Below are positions 44,392-59,300 of a DNA stretch of 64,000 nt, in pieces. This DNA comes from Colletes latitarsis. Taxonomy: Eukaryota > Arthropoda > Insecta > Hymenoptera > Colletidae. The notes beneath the pieces were generated by a model, which did no database searches, was not told where the DNA came from, and saw only the letters and a list, made by a program, of their open reading frames with translations. The stretch is from positions 26,554,001 through 26,618,000 of the forward strand of contig NW_027488366.1 in assembly GCF_051014445.1 (NCBI RefSeq), given 5' to 3'. Position 1 is the stretch's first letter. Each line of letters starts with the position of its first letter. The translations under genes were made by a program, and so were the position numbers.

Positions 44392-47300
44392 TTGCGTTAT
44401 CCACTAAAATATTGATCGAGACCAGGTTTAACCGACAGTTTCAGTGTGGTACCACATTACTACGTGATCCAAACCAGAAAAAAACCCAGGATCTTGTCAA
44501 CGAGTATGTGAAGTGTGCGAAAGAATGAGCCTGATGAGAGCAAATCCCAGACCTAACCTAGACATAACATGAATTATTCTCTAAAATATTGATCATGACC
44601 AGGTTTAATTGATTGTTTCGGTGTGGTCCCACATTACAACGTGATCCAAACCAGAAAAAACCCAGGATCCGTTCAACAAGTATGTGAAGAATGCGAAAGT
44701 ATGAGCCTGATGAGGGAAAATCCCAGACCTATCCCAGACCAAACTTGCGTTATCCTCTAAAATATTGATCGAAACCAGGTTTAATCGACTGCTTCAGTGT
44801 GGTACCACATTGCTACGTGATCCAAACCAGAAAAAACCGAGGACCAGTTCAACAAGTATGTCAAAAACGCGAAAGTATGAGCCTGATGAGGGCAAATCCC
44901 AGACCTATCCCAGACCAAACTTGCGTTATCCTCTAAAATATTGATCGAAACCAGGTTTAATCGACTGCTTCAGTGTGGTACCACATTGCTACGTGATCCA
45001 AACCAGAAAAAACCGAGGACCAGTTCAACAAGTATGTCAAAAACGCGGAAGTATGACCCTGATGAGGGCAAATCCCAGGCCTAACCTAGACCTAACATGC
45101 GTTTTCCTCTAAACTATTGATGGAAACCAGGTTTAATTGATTGTTTCAGTGTGGTCCCACATTACTACGTGATCCAAACCAGAAAAAACCCAGGATCCGT
45201 TCAACAAGTATGTGAAGAATGCGAAAGTATGAGTCTGATGAGTGAAAATCCCTGGGCTAACCTAGACCTAACACGCGTTATCCTCAAAACTATTGATCGA
45301 AACCAGGTTTAATTGACTGTTTCAGCGTGGTACGACATTACTACGTAATACAATCCAGAAACAGCCCAGGATCTAGCCATGAAGTATGAGAAATATGCGA
45401 AAGTATGAGCCTGATGAGGGCATATCCTAGACCTAACCCAAACCTAACATGCGTTATCCTCTAAAATATTTATCAAGACCAGGTTTAATTGAATGTTCCA
45501 GTGTGGTACCACACTACTACGTGATCCAAACCAGAAAAAACCCAGGATCCGTTCAACAAGTATGTGAAGAATGCGAAAGTATGAGTCTGAAGAGTGAAAA
45601 TCCCAGGCCTAACCTAGACCTGACATGCGTTATCCTCAAAAATATTGATCGAAACCTGGTTTAATTGACTGTTTCAGTGTTGTACTTCATTACTACGTGA
45701 TGCAATCGAGAAAAAGCCCAGGATCTAGTCATCAAGTATGAGAAATATGCGAAAGTATGAGTCTGATGAGGGCTAATCGCAGACCTATCCCAGACCTAAC
45801 TTGCGTTATCCTCTAAAATAGTGATCGAAACCAGGTTTAATCGACTGTTTCAGTGTGGTACCACATTGCTACGTGATCCAAACCAGAAAAAACCCAGGAT
45901 CAGTTCAACAAGTATGTGAAAAACGCGAAAGTATGAGCCTGATGAGGGCAAATCCCAGACCTATCCCAGACCAAACTTGCGTTACCCTCTAAAATATTGA
46001 TCGAAACCAGGTTTAATCGACTGCTTCAGTGTGGTACCACATTGCTACGTGATCCAAAGCAGAAAAAACCCTCGATCAGATCAACATGTATGTTAAAACT
46101 GCGGAAGTATGACCCTGATGAGGGCAAATCCCAGGCCTAACCTAGACCTAACATGCGTTGTCCTCTAAAATATTGATGGAAACCAGGTTTAATTGACTGT
46201 TTCAGTGTTGTACTTCATTACTACGTGATGCAATCCAGAAAAAGCCCAGGATCTAGCCATCAAGTATGAGAAATATGCGAAAGTATGAGTCTGATGAGGG
46301 CTAATCCCAGACCTATCCCAGACCTAACTTGTGTTATCCTCTAAAATAGTGATCGAAACCAGGTTTAATCGACTGTTTCAGTGTGGTACCACATTGCTAC
46401 GTGATCCAAACCAGAAAAAACCCAGGATCAGTTCAACAAGTATGTGAAAAACGCGAAAGTATGAACCTGATGAGGGCGAATCCCAGACCTGTCCCAGACC
46501 TAACTTGCGTGATCCTCTAAAATATTGATCGAAACCAGTTTTAATTGACTGTTTCGGCGTGGTACCACATTACTACGTGATACAATCCAGAAACAGCCCA
46601 GGATCTAGCCATGAAGTATGGGAAATATGCGAAAGTATGAGCCTGATGAGGGCAAATCCTAGACCTAACCCAAACCTAACATGCGTTATCCTCTAAAATA
46701 TTTATCAAGACCAGGTTTAATTTAATGTTTCAGTGTGGTACCACATTACTACGTGAACCAAACCAGAAAAAACCCAGGATCCGGTCAACAAGTATGTGAA
46801 GAATGCGAAAGTATGAGTCTGATGAGGGCTAATCCCAGACCTAACCTAGACCTAACATGAATTATTCTCTAAAATATTGATCGAAACCAGGTTTAATTGA
46901 CTGTTTCAGTGTGGCACCACATTACTACGTAATCCAATCCAGAAATAGCCCAGGATCTAGCCATGAAGTATGAGAAATATGCGAAAGTATGAGCCTGACG
47001 AGGGCAAATCCTAGACCAAACCCAGACCTAACATGCGTTATCCTCTAAAATATTTATCAAGACCAGGTTTAATTGATTGTTTCAGTGTGGTCCCACATTA
47101 CTACGTGATCCAAACCAGAAAAAACCCAGGATCCGTTCAACAAGTATGTGAAGAATGCGAAAGTATGAGTCTGAAGAGTGAAAATCCCAGGCCTAACCTA
47201 GACCTGACATGCGTTATCCTCCAAAATATTGATCGAAACCTGGTTTAATCGACTGTTTCAGTGTGGTACCACATTACTATGTGATCCAAACCAGCAAAAA

Positions 47301-50300
47301 TAACCCAGGATCTGTTCAACGAGTATGTGAGGCGTCCGAAAGTATGAGTCTGATGAATGCAAATCCCAGACCTATCCCAGACCTAACATGCGTTATCCTC
47401 TAAAATATTTATCAAGACCAGGTTTAATTGAATGTTTCAGTGTGGTACCACATTACTACGTGATCCAAACCAGTAAAAACCCAGGATCCGTTCAACAAGT
47501 ATGTGAAGAATGCGAAAGTATGAGTCTGATGAGTGAAAATCCCCGGCCTAACCTAGACCTAACATGCGTTATCCTAAAAAATATTGTTCGAAACCAGGTT
47601 TAATCGACTGTTTCAGTGTGGTACTTCACTACCACGTGACCCAAACCGGAAGAAACCCAGGATCTAGCCATCAAGTATGAGAAATATGCGAAAGTATGAG
47701 CCTGATGAGGGCGAATCCCAGACCTATCCCAGACCTAACTTGCGTTATCCTCTAAAATATTGATCGAAATCAGGTTTAATTGACTGTTTCAGCGTGGTAC
47801 CACATTACTTCGTGATACAATCCAGAAACAGCCCAGGGTCTAGCCATGAAGTATGAGAGATATGCGAAAGTAAGAGCCTGATGAGGGCAAATCCAAGACC
47901 TAACCCAAACCTAACATGCGTTATCCTCTAAAATATTTATCAAGACCAGGTTTAATTGAATGTTTCAGTGTGGTACCACATTACTGCGTGAACCAAACCA
48001 GAAAAAACCCAGTATCTGTCCAACAAGTATGTGAAGAATGCGAAAGTATGAGCCTGATGAGTGAAAATCCCAGGCCTAACCTAGACCTAACATGCGTTAT
48101 CCTCAAAAATATTGATCCAAACCAGGTTTAATGGACTGTTTCAGTGTGGTACCACTTTACTGCGTGATCCAAAGCAGAAAAAACCCTCGATCAGGTCAAC
48201 ATGTATGTTAAAACTGCGAAAGTATGACCCTGATGTGGGCAAATCCCAGGCCTAACCTAGACCTAACATGCGTTGTCCTCTAAACTATTGATGGAAACCA
48301 GGTTTAATTGACTGTTTCAGTTTGGTACCACATTACTATGTGATCCAAACCAGAAAATAACCCAGGATCTGTTCACCGAGTATGTGAAGTGTGCGTAGGT
48401 ATGAGTCTGATGAGGGCAAATCCTAGACCTATCCCAGACCTAACTTGCGTTATCCACTAAAGTATTGATCGAAACCAGGTTTAACCGACAGTTTCAGTGT
48501 GGTACCACATTACTACGTGATCCAAACTAGAAAAAAACCCAGGATCTTGTCAACGAGTATGTGAAGTGTGCGAAAGTATGAGTCTGATGAGGGATAATCC
48601 CGGACCTATCCCAGACCTAACTTGCGTTATCCTCTAAAACAGTGATCGAAACCAGGTTTAATTGACTGTTTCAGTGTGGTACCACACTACTACGTGATCC
48701 AAACCAGAAAAAAACCGGGATCTGTTCAACAAGTATGTGAAAAACGCGAAAGTATGAGCCTGATGAGGGCAAAACCCAGACCTATCCCAGACCTAACTTG
48801 CATTGTCTTCTAAAATAGTGTTCGAAACCAGGTTTAATCGACAGTTTCAGTTTGGTACCACATTACTACGTGATCCAAACCAGAAAAAAACCCAGGATCT
48901 TGTCAACGAGTACGTGAAGTGTGCGAAAGTATGAGTCTGATGAGGGATAATCCCAGACCTATCCCAGACCTAACTTGCGTTATCCTCTAAAATAGTGATC
49001 GAAACCAGGTTTAATTGATTGTTTCAGTGTGGCCCCACATTACTACGTGATACAATCCAGAAATAGCCCAGGATCTAGCCATGAAGTATGAGAAAAATGC
49101 GAAAGTATGAGCCTGATGAGTGAAAATCCCAGACCTAACCTAGACCTAACATGCGTTATCCTCAAAAATATTGTTCGAAACCAGGTTTAATCGACTGTTT
49201 CAGTGTGGTACCACACTACTACGTGACCCAAACAGGAAAAAACCCAGGATCTGTTCAACAAGTATGTGAAAAACGCGAAAGTATGAGCCTGTTGAGGGCA
49301 AATCCCAGACCTATCCCAGACCTAACTTGCGTTATCCTCAAAAATATTGATAGAAACCTGGTTTAATCGACTGTTTCAGTGTGGTACCACATTACTACGT
49401 GATCCAAACCAGAAAAACCCAGGATCCGTTCAACAAGTATGTGAAGAATGCGAAAGTATGAGTCTGATGAGTGAAAATCCCAGGCCTAACCTAGACCTAA
49501 CATGCGTTATCCTCAAAAATATTGATCCAAACCAGGTTTAATGGACTGTTTCAGTGTGGTACCACTTTACTGCGTGATCCAAAGCAGAAAAAACCCTCGA
49601 TCACGTCAACATGTATGTTAAAACTGCGAAAGTATGACCCTGATGAGGGCAAATCCCAGGCCTAACCTAGACCTAACATGCGTTGTCCTCTAAAATATTG
49701 ATGGAAACCAGGTTTAATTGACTGTTTCAGTGTTGTACTTCATTACTACGTGATGCAATCCAGAAAAAGCCCAGGATCTAGTCATCAAGTATGAGAAATA
49801 TGCGAAAGTATGAGTCTGATGAGGGCTAATCCCAGACCTATCCCAGACCTAACTTGCGTTATCCTCTAAAATAGTGATCGAAACCAGGTTTAATCGACTG
49901 TTTCAATGTGGTACCACATTGCTACGTGATCCAAACCAGAAAAAACCCAGGATCAGTTCAACAAGTATGTGAAAAACGCGAAAGTATGAGCCTGATGAGG
50001 GCGAATCCCAGACCTATCCCAGACCTAACTTGCGTGATCCTCTAAAATATTGATCGAAACCAGTTTTAATTGACTGTTTCGGCGTGGTACCACATTACTA
50101 CGTGATACAATCCAGAAACAGCCCAGGATCTAGTCATGAAGTATGAGAAATATGCGAAAGTATGAGCCTGATGAGGGCAAATCCTAGACCTAACCCAAAC
50201 CTAACATGCGTTATCCTCTAAAATATTTATCAAGACCAGGTTTAATTGAATGTTTCAGTGTGGTACCACATTACTACGTGAACCAAACCAGAAAAAACCC

Positions 50301-53300
50301 AGGATCCGGTCAACAAGTATGTGAAGAATGCGAAAGTACGGGTCTGATGAGTGAAAATCCCAGGGCAAACCTAGACCTACCATGCGTTATCCTCTAAAAT
50401 ATTGATCCAAACCAGGTTTAATGGACTGTTTCAGTGTGGTACCACACTACCACGTGACCCAAACCGGAAGAAACCCAGGATCTAGCCATCAAGTATGAGA
50501 AATATGTGAAAGTATGAGCCTGATGAGGGCGAATCCCAGACCTATCCCAGACCTAACTTGCGTTATCCTCTAAAATATTGATCGAAATCAGGTTTAATTG
50601 ACTGTTTCGGCGTGGTACCACATTACTTCGTGATACAATCCAGAATCAGCCCAGGGTCTAGCCATGAAGTATGAGAGATATGCGAAAGCATGAGCCTGAT
50701 GAGGGCAAATCCAAGACCTAACCCAAACCTAACATGCGTTATCCTCTAAAATATTTATCAAGACCAGGTTTAATTGAATGTTTCAGTGTGGTACCACATT
50801 ACTGCGTGAACCAAACCAGAAAAAACCCAGTATCTGTCCAACAAGTATGTGAAGAATGCGAAAGTATGAGCCTGATGAGTGAAAATCCCAGGCCTAGCCT
50901 AGACCTAGCATGCGTTATCCTCAAAAATATTGATCCAAACCAGGTTTAATGGACTGTTTCAGTGTGGTACCACTTTACTGCGTGATCCAAACCAGACAAA
51001 ACCCAGGATCCGTTCAACAAGTATGCGAAGAATGCGAAAGTATGAGTCTGATGAGTGAAAATCCCCGGCCTAACCTAGACCTAACATGCGTTATCCTCAA
51101 AAATATTGATCGAAACCAGGTTTAATGTACTGTTTCAGTGTGGTACCACATTACTACGTGATACAATCCAGAAATAGCCCAGGATCTAGCCATGAAGTAT
51201 GAGAAAAAAGCGAAAGTATGAGCCTGATGAGTGAAAATCCCAGACCTAACCTAGACCTAACATGCGTTATCCTCAAAAATATTGTTCGAAACCAGGTTTA
51301 ATCGACTGTTTCAGTGTGGTACCACACTACTACGTGACCCAAACAGGAAAGAACCCAGGATCTGTTCAACAAGTATGTGAAAAACGCGAAAGTATGAGCC
51401 TGATGAGGGCAAATCCCAGACCTATCCCAGACCTAACTTGCGTTATCCTCAAAAATATTGATAGAAACCTGGTTTAATCGACTGTTTCAGTGTGGTACCA
51501 CATTACTACGTGATCCAATCCAGAAATAGCCCAGGATCTAGCCATGAAGTATGAGAAATATGCGAAAGTATGAGCCTGACGAGGGCAAATCCTAGACCAA
51601 ACCCAGACCTAACATGCGTTATCCTCTAAAATATTTATCAAGACCAGGTTTAATTGATTGTTTCAGTGTGGTCCCACATTACTACGTGATCCAAACCAGA
51701 AAAAACCCAGGATCCGTTCAACAAGTATGTGAAGAATGCGAAAGAATGAGTCTGAAGAGTGAAAATCCCAGGCCTAACCTGACCTGACATGCGCTATCCT
51801 CAAAAATATTGATCCAAACCTGGTTTAATCGACTGTTTCAGTGTGGTACCACATTACTATGTGATCCAAACCAGAAAATAACCCAGGATCTGTTCAACGA
51901 GTATGTGAGGCGTGCGAAAGTATGAGTCTGATGAATGCAAATCCCAGACCTATCCCAGACCTAACATGCGTTATCCTCTAAAATATTTATCAAGACCAGG
52001 TTTAATTGAATGTTTCAGTGTGGTACCACATTACTACGTGATCCAAACCAGTAAAAACCCAGCATCCGTTCGACAAGTATGTGAAGAATGCGAAAGTATG
52101 AGTCTGATGAATGAAAATCCCCGGCCTAACCTAGACCTAACATGCGTTATCCTAAAAAATATTGTTCGGAACCAGGTTTAATCGACTGTTTCAGTGTGGT
52201 ACCACACTACTACGTGACCCAAACCGGAAGAAACCCAGGATCTAGCCATCAAGTATGAGAAATATGCGAAAGTATGAGCCTGATGAGGGCGAATCCCAGA
52301 CCTATCCCAGACCTAACTTGCGTTATCCCCTAAAATATTGATCGAAATCAGGTTTAATTGACTGTTTCAGCGTGGTACCACATTACAACGTGATACAATC
52401 CAGAAACAGCCCAGGGTCTAGCCATGAAGTATGAGAGATATGCGAAAGTATGAGCCTGATGAGGGCAAATCCAAGACCTAACCCAAACCTAACATGCGTT
52501 ATCCTCTAAAATATTTATCAAGACCAGGTTTAATTGAATGTTTCAGTGTGGTACCACATTACTGCGTGAACCAAACCAGAAAAAACCCAGTATCTGTCCA
52601 ACAAGTATGTGAAGAATGCGAAAGTATGAGCCTGATGAGTGAAAATCCCAGGCCTAACCTAGACCTAACATGCGTTATCCTCAAAAATATTGATCCAAAC
52701 CAGGTTTAATGGACTGTTTCAGTGTGGTGCCACTTTACTGCGTGATCCAAAGCAGAAAAAACCCTCGATCAGGTCAACATGTATGTTAAAACTGCGAAAG
52801 TATGACCCTGATGTGGGCAAATCCCAGGCCTAACCTAGACCTAACATGCGTTGCCCTCTAAACTATTGATGGAAACCAGGTTTAATTGACTGTTTCAGTA
52901 TGGTACCACATTACTATGTGATCCAAACCAGAAAATAACCCAGGATCTGTTCACCGAGTATGTGAAGTGTGCGTAGGTATGAGTCTGATGAGGGCAAATC
53001 CCAGACCTATCCCAGACCTAACTTGCGTTATCCACTAAAATAGTGATCGAAACCAGGTTTAATTGACTGTTTCAGTGTGGTACCACACTACTACGTGATC
53101 CAAACCAGAAAAAAACCAGGATCTGTTCAACAATTATGTGAAAAACGCGAAAGTATGAGCCTGATGAGGGCAAATCCCAGACCTATCCCAGACCTAACTT
53201 GCATTGTCTTCTAAAATAGTGTTCGAAACCAGGTTTAATCAACTGCTTCAGTGTGGTACCACATTGCTACGTGATCCAAACCAGAAAAAACCGAGGACCA

Positions 53301-56300
53301 GTTCAACAAGTATGTCAAAAACGCGAAAGTATGAGCCTGATGAGGGCAAATCCCAGACCTATCCCAGACCAAACTTGCGTTATCCTCTAAAATATTGATC
53401 GAAATCAGTTTTAATTGACTGTTTCAGCGTGGTACCACATTACTACGTGATACAATCCTGAAACAGCCCAGGATCTAGCCATGAAGTATGAGAAACATGC
53501 GAAAGTATGTGCCTGATGAGTGCAAATCCTAGACCTAACCCAAACCTAACATGCGTTATCCTCTAAAATATTGATCCAAACCAGGTTTAATGGTCTGCTT
53601 CAGTGCGGTACCACTTCACTACGTGATCCAAAGCAGAAAAAACCCTCGATCAGGCCAACATGTATGTTAAAACTGCGGAAGTATGACCCTGATGAGGGCA
53701 AATCCCAGGCCTAACTTAGACCTAACATGCGTTTTCCTCTAAAATATTGATGGAAACCAGGTTTAATTGACTGTTTCAGTGTGGTACCACATTACCACGT
53801 GATCCAATCCAGAAATAGCCCCGGATCCAGCCATGAAGTATGAGAAATATGCGAAAGTATGAGCCTGATGGGGGCAAATCCTAGTCCTAACCCAGACCTA
53901 ACATGCGTTATCCTCTAAAATATTTATCATGACCAGGTTTAATTGATTGTTTCAGTGTGGTCCCACATTACTACGTCATCCAAACCAGAAAAAACCCAGG
54001 ATCCGTTCAACAAGTATGTGAAGAATGCGAAAGTATGAGTCTGATGAGTGAAAATCCCTGGGCTAACCTAGACCTAACACGCGTTATCCTCAAAACTATT
54101 GATCGAAACCAGGTTTAATTGACTGTTCCAGCGTGGTACCACATTACTACGTAATACAATCCAGAAACAGCCCAGGATCTAGCCATGAAGTATGAGAAAT
54201 ATGCGAAAGTATGAGCCTGATGAGGGCAAATCCTAGACCTAACCCAAACCTAACATGCGTTATCCTCTAAAATATTTATCAAGACCAGGTTTAATTGAAT
54301 GTTCCAGTGTGGTATCACATTACTACGTGAACCAAACCAGAAAAAACCCAGGATCCGTGCAACAAGTATGTGAAGAATGCCAAAGTATGAGTCTGATGAG
54401 TGAAAATCCCCGGCCTAACCTAGACCTAACATGCGTTATCCTCAAAAATATTGATCGAAACCAGGTTTAATGTACTGTTTCAGTGTGGTACCACACGACT
54501 ACGTGATCCAAACCAGAAAAAACCCAGGATCTGTTCAACAAGTATGTGAAAAACGCGAAAGTATGAGCCTGATGAGGGCAAATCCCAGACCTAACCTAGA
54601 CCTAACTTGCGTTGTCCTCAAAAATATTGATCGAAACCTGGTTTAATCGACTGTTTCAGTGTGGTACCACATTACTACGTGATCCAAACCAGACAAAACC
54701 CAGGATCCGTTCAACAAGTATGCGAAGAATGCGAAAGTATGAGTCTGATGAGTGAAAATCCCCGGCCTAACCTAGACCTAACATGCGTTATCCTCAAAAA
54801 TATTGATCGAAACCAGGTTTAATGTACTGTTTCAGTGTGGTACCACACTACTACGTGATCGAAACCAGAAAAAACCCAGGATCTGTTCAACAAGTATGTG
54901 AAAAACGCGAAAGTATGAGCCTGATGAGGGCAAATCCCAGACCTATCCCAGACCTAACTTGCGTTGTCCTCTAAGATATTGATGGAAACCAGGTTTAATT
55001 GACTGTTTCAGTGTTGTACTTCATTACTACATGATGCAATCCAGAAAAAGCCCAGGATCTAGCCATCAAGTATGAGAAATATGCGAAAGTATGAGCCTGA
55101 TGAGGGCGAATCCCAGACCTATCCCAGACCTAACATGCGTTATCCTCTAAAATATTAATCGAAACCAGGTTTAATCGACTGTTTCAGTGTGGTACCACAT
55201 TACTACGTGATCCAAACAAGAAAAAAACCCAGGGTCTTGTCAACGAGTATGTGAAGTGTGCGAAAGTATGAGTCTGATGAGGGCTAATCCCAGACCTAAC
55301 CTAGACCTAACATGAATTATTCTCTAAAATATTGATCGAAACCAGGTTTAATTGACTGTTTTAGTTGTGGTAACACTTTACTACGTGATCCAAAGCAGAC
55401 AAAACCCTCGATCAGGTCAACATGCATGTTAAAACTGCGAAAGTATGAGCCTGATGAGGGCTAATCCCAGACCTATCCCAGACCTAACTTGCGTTATCCT
55501 CTAAAATAGTGATCGAAACCAGGTTTAATTGACTGTTTTAGTTGTGGTACCACTTTACTACGTGATCCAAAGCAGAAAAAACACTCGATCAGGTCAACAT
55601 GCATGTTAAAACTGCGAAAGTATGACCCTGATGAGGGCAAATCCCAGGCCTAACCTAGGCCTAACATGCGTTATCTTCTAAAATATTGAGCGAAACCAGG
55701 TTTAATTGACTGTTTCAGTGTGGTACGACATTACTACGTGATACAATCCAGAAATAGCCCAGGATCTAGCCATGAAGTATGAGAAAAATGCGAAAGTATG
55801 AGCCTGATGAGTGAAAATCCCAGACCTAACCTAGACCTAACATGCGTTATCCTCAAAAATATTGTCCGAAACCAGGTTTAATCGACTGTTTCAGTGTGGT
55901 ACCACACTACTACGTGACCCAAACAGGAAAAAACCCAGGATCTGTTCAACAAGTATGTGAAAAACGCGAAAGTATGAGCCTGATGAGGGCAAATCCCAGA
56001 CCTATCCCAGACCTAACTTGCGTTATCCTCAAAAATATTGATAGAAACCTGGTTAAATCGACTGTTTCAGTGTGGTACCACATTACTACGTGATCCAATC
56101 CAGAAATAGCCCAGGATCTAGCCATGAAGTATGAGAAATATGCGAAAGTATGAGCCTGACGAGGGCAAATCCTAGACCAAACCCAGACCTAACATGCGTT
56201 ATCCTCTAAAATATTTATCGAGACCAGGTTTAATTGATTGTTTCAGTGTGGTCCCACATTACTACGTGATTCAAACCAGAAAAAACCCAGGATCCGTTCA

Positions 56301-59300
56301 ACAAGTATGTGAAGAATGCGAAAGTATGAGTCTGAAGAGTGAAAATCCCAGGCCTAACCTAGACCTGACATGCGTTATCCTCAAAAATATTGATCGAAAC
56401 ATGGTTTAATCGACTGTTTCAGTGTGGTACCACATTACGATGTGATCCAAACCAGAAAATAACCCAGGATCTGTTCAACGAGTATGTGAGGCGTGCGAAG
56501 TTTGAGTCTGATGAATGCAAATCCCAGACCTATCCCAGACCTAACATGCGTTATCCTCTAAAATATTTATCAAGACCAGGTTTAATTGAATGTTTCAGTG
56601 TGGTACCACATTACTACATGATCCAAACCAGTAAAAACCCAGCATCCGTTCGACAAGTATGTGAAGAGTGCGAAAGTATGAGTCTGATGAGTGAAAATCC
56701 CCGGCCTAACCTAGACCTAACATGCGTTATCCTAAAAAATATTGTTCGAAACCAGGTTTAATCGACTGTTTCAGTGTGGTACCACACTACTACGTGACCC
56801 AAACCGGAAGAAACCCAGGATCTAGCCATCAAGTATGAGAAATATGCGAAAGTATGAGCCTGATGAGGGCGAATCCCAGACCTATCCCAGACCTAACTTG
56901 CGTTATCCTCTAAAATATTGATCGAAATCAGGTTTAATTGACTGTTTCAGCGTGGTACCACATTACTACGTGATACAATCCAGAATCAGCCCAGGGTCTA
57001 GCCATGAAGTATGAGAGATATGCGAAAGTATGAGCCTGATGAGGGCAAATCCAAGACCTAACCCAAACCTAACATGCGTTATCCTCTAAAATATTTATCA
57101 AGACCAGGTTTAATTGAATGTTTCAGTGTGGTACCACATTACTACGTGATCCAAACCAGAAAAAACCCAGGATCCGTTCAACAAGTACGTGAAGAATGCG
57201 AAAGTATGAGTCTGAAGAGTGAAAATCCCAGGCCTAACCTAGACCTGGCATGCGTTATCCTCAAAAATATTGATCCAAACCAGGTTTAATGGACTGTTTC
57301 AGTGTGGTACCACTTTACTGCGTGATCCAAAGCAGAAAAAACCCTCGATCAGGTCAACATGTATGTTAAAACTGCGAAAGTATGACCCTGATGAGGGCAA
57401 ATCCCAGGCCTAACCTAGACCTAACATGCGTTATCTTCTAAAATATTGAGCGAAACCAGGTTTAATTGACTGTTTCAGTGTGGTACCACATTACTACGTG
57501 ATCCAAACCAGAAAAAAACCAGGATCTGTTCAACAAGTATGTGAAAAACGCGAAAGTATGAGCCTGATGAGGGCAAATCCCAGACCTATCCCAGACCTAA
57601 CTTGCATTGTCTTCTAAAATAGTGTTCGAAACCAGGTTTAATCGACAGTTTCAGTGTGGTACCACATTACTACGTGATCCAAACCAGAAAAAAACCCAGG
57701 ATCTTGTCAACGAGTATGTGAAGTGTGCGAAAGTATGAGTCTGATGAGGGATAATCCCAGACCTATCCCAGACCTAACATGCGTTATCCTCTAAAATAGT
57801 GATCGAAACCTGGTTTAATTGACTGTTTTAGTTGTGGTACCACTTTACTACGTGATCCAAAGCAGAAAAAACCCTCGATCAGGTCAACATGCATGTTAAA
57901 ACTGCGAAAGTATGACCCTGATGAGGGCAAATCCCAGGCCTAACCTAGACCTAACATGCGTTATCTTCTAAAATATTGAGCGAAACCAGGTTTAATTGAC
58001 TGTTTCAGTGTGGTACCACATTACTACGTGATCCAATCCAGAAATATCCCAGGATCTAGCCATGAAGTATGAGAAATATGCGAAAGTATGAGCCTGATGA
58101 GAGCAAATCCTAGACCTAGCCCAGACTTAACATGGGTTGTCTTCTAAAATATTTATCAAGACCAGGTTTAATTGATTGTTTCAGTGTGGTCCCACATTAC
58201 TACGTGATCCAAACCAGAAAAACCCAGGATCCGTTCAACAAGGATGTGAAGAATGCGAAAGTATGAGTCTGATGAGTGAAAATCCCAGGCCTAACCTAGA
58301 CCTAACATGGTTTATCCTCAAGAATATTGATCCAAACAAGGTTTAATGGACTGTTTCAATGTGGTACCACTTTACTACGTGATCCAAAGCAGAAAAAACC
58401 CTCGATTACGTCAACATGTATGTTAAAACTGCGAAAGTATGACCCTGATAAGGCAAATCCCAGGCCTAACCTAGGCCTAACATGCGTTATCTTCTAAAAT
58501 ATTGAGCGAAACCAGGTTTAATTGACTGTTTCAGTGTAGTACCACATTACTACGTGATCCAATCCAGAAATAGCCCAGGATCTAGCCATGAAGTATGAGA
58601 AATATGCGAAAGTATGAGCCTGATGGGGGCAAATCCTAGACCTAACCCAGACCTAACATACGTTGTCCTCTAAAATATTTATCAAGACCAGGTTTAATTG
58701 ATTGTTTCAGTGTGGCCCCACATTACTACGTGATCCAAACCAGAAAGAACCCAGGATCCGTTCAACAAGGATGTGAAGAATGCGAAAGTGTGAGTCTGAT
58801 GAGTGAAAATCTCGGGGCTAACCTAGACCTAACATGCGTTATCCTCTAAAATATTGATGCAAACCAGGTTTAATGGACTGTTTCAGTGTGGTACCACTTT
58901 ACTACGTGATCCAAAGCAGAAATAGCCCAGGATCCAGCCATGAAGTATGAGAAATATGAGAAAGTATGAGCCTGATGTGGGCAAATCCTAGACCTGACCT
59001 AGACCTAACATGCGTTATCCTCAATAATATTGATCGAAACCAGGTTTAATCGACTGTTTCAGTGTGTTACCACATTACTACGTGATCCAAACCAGAAAAA
59101 AACCCAGGATCTGTTCAACGAGTATGTGAAGTGTGCGAAAGTATGAGTCTGATGAGGGCTAATCCCAGACCTACCCCAGACCTAACTTGCGTTATCCTCT
59201 AAAATATTTATCCAGACCAGGTTTCATTGAATGTTTCAGTGTGGTACCACATTACTACGTGATCCAATCCCGAAAAAACCCAGGATCCGTTCAACAAGTA

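Larger units (their letters stand above)
34988..48444. repeat. ~3526-bp (20-monomer) higher-order repeat split by the R1-clade element
   Basis: Segment 34988-38383 is matched by 44522-48444 with shared private variants: GACATAACATGAATTATTC, GATCATGACC, CCAGCAAAAATAACCC and GTGTGCGTAGG. The offset at the start is 9534 bp; subtracting the inserted element and its duplication gives 3526 bp, which is 20 monomers. The right copy has about 352 bp (two monomers) extra near 45240-45590, where the offset changes to about 9890, and it returns to about 9533 by 47281. The right copy has an empty version of the element's insertion site. Confidence 0.7.
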
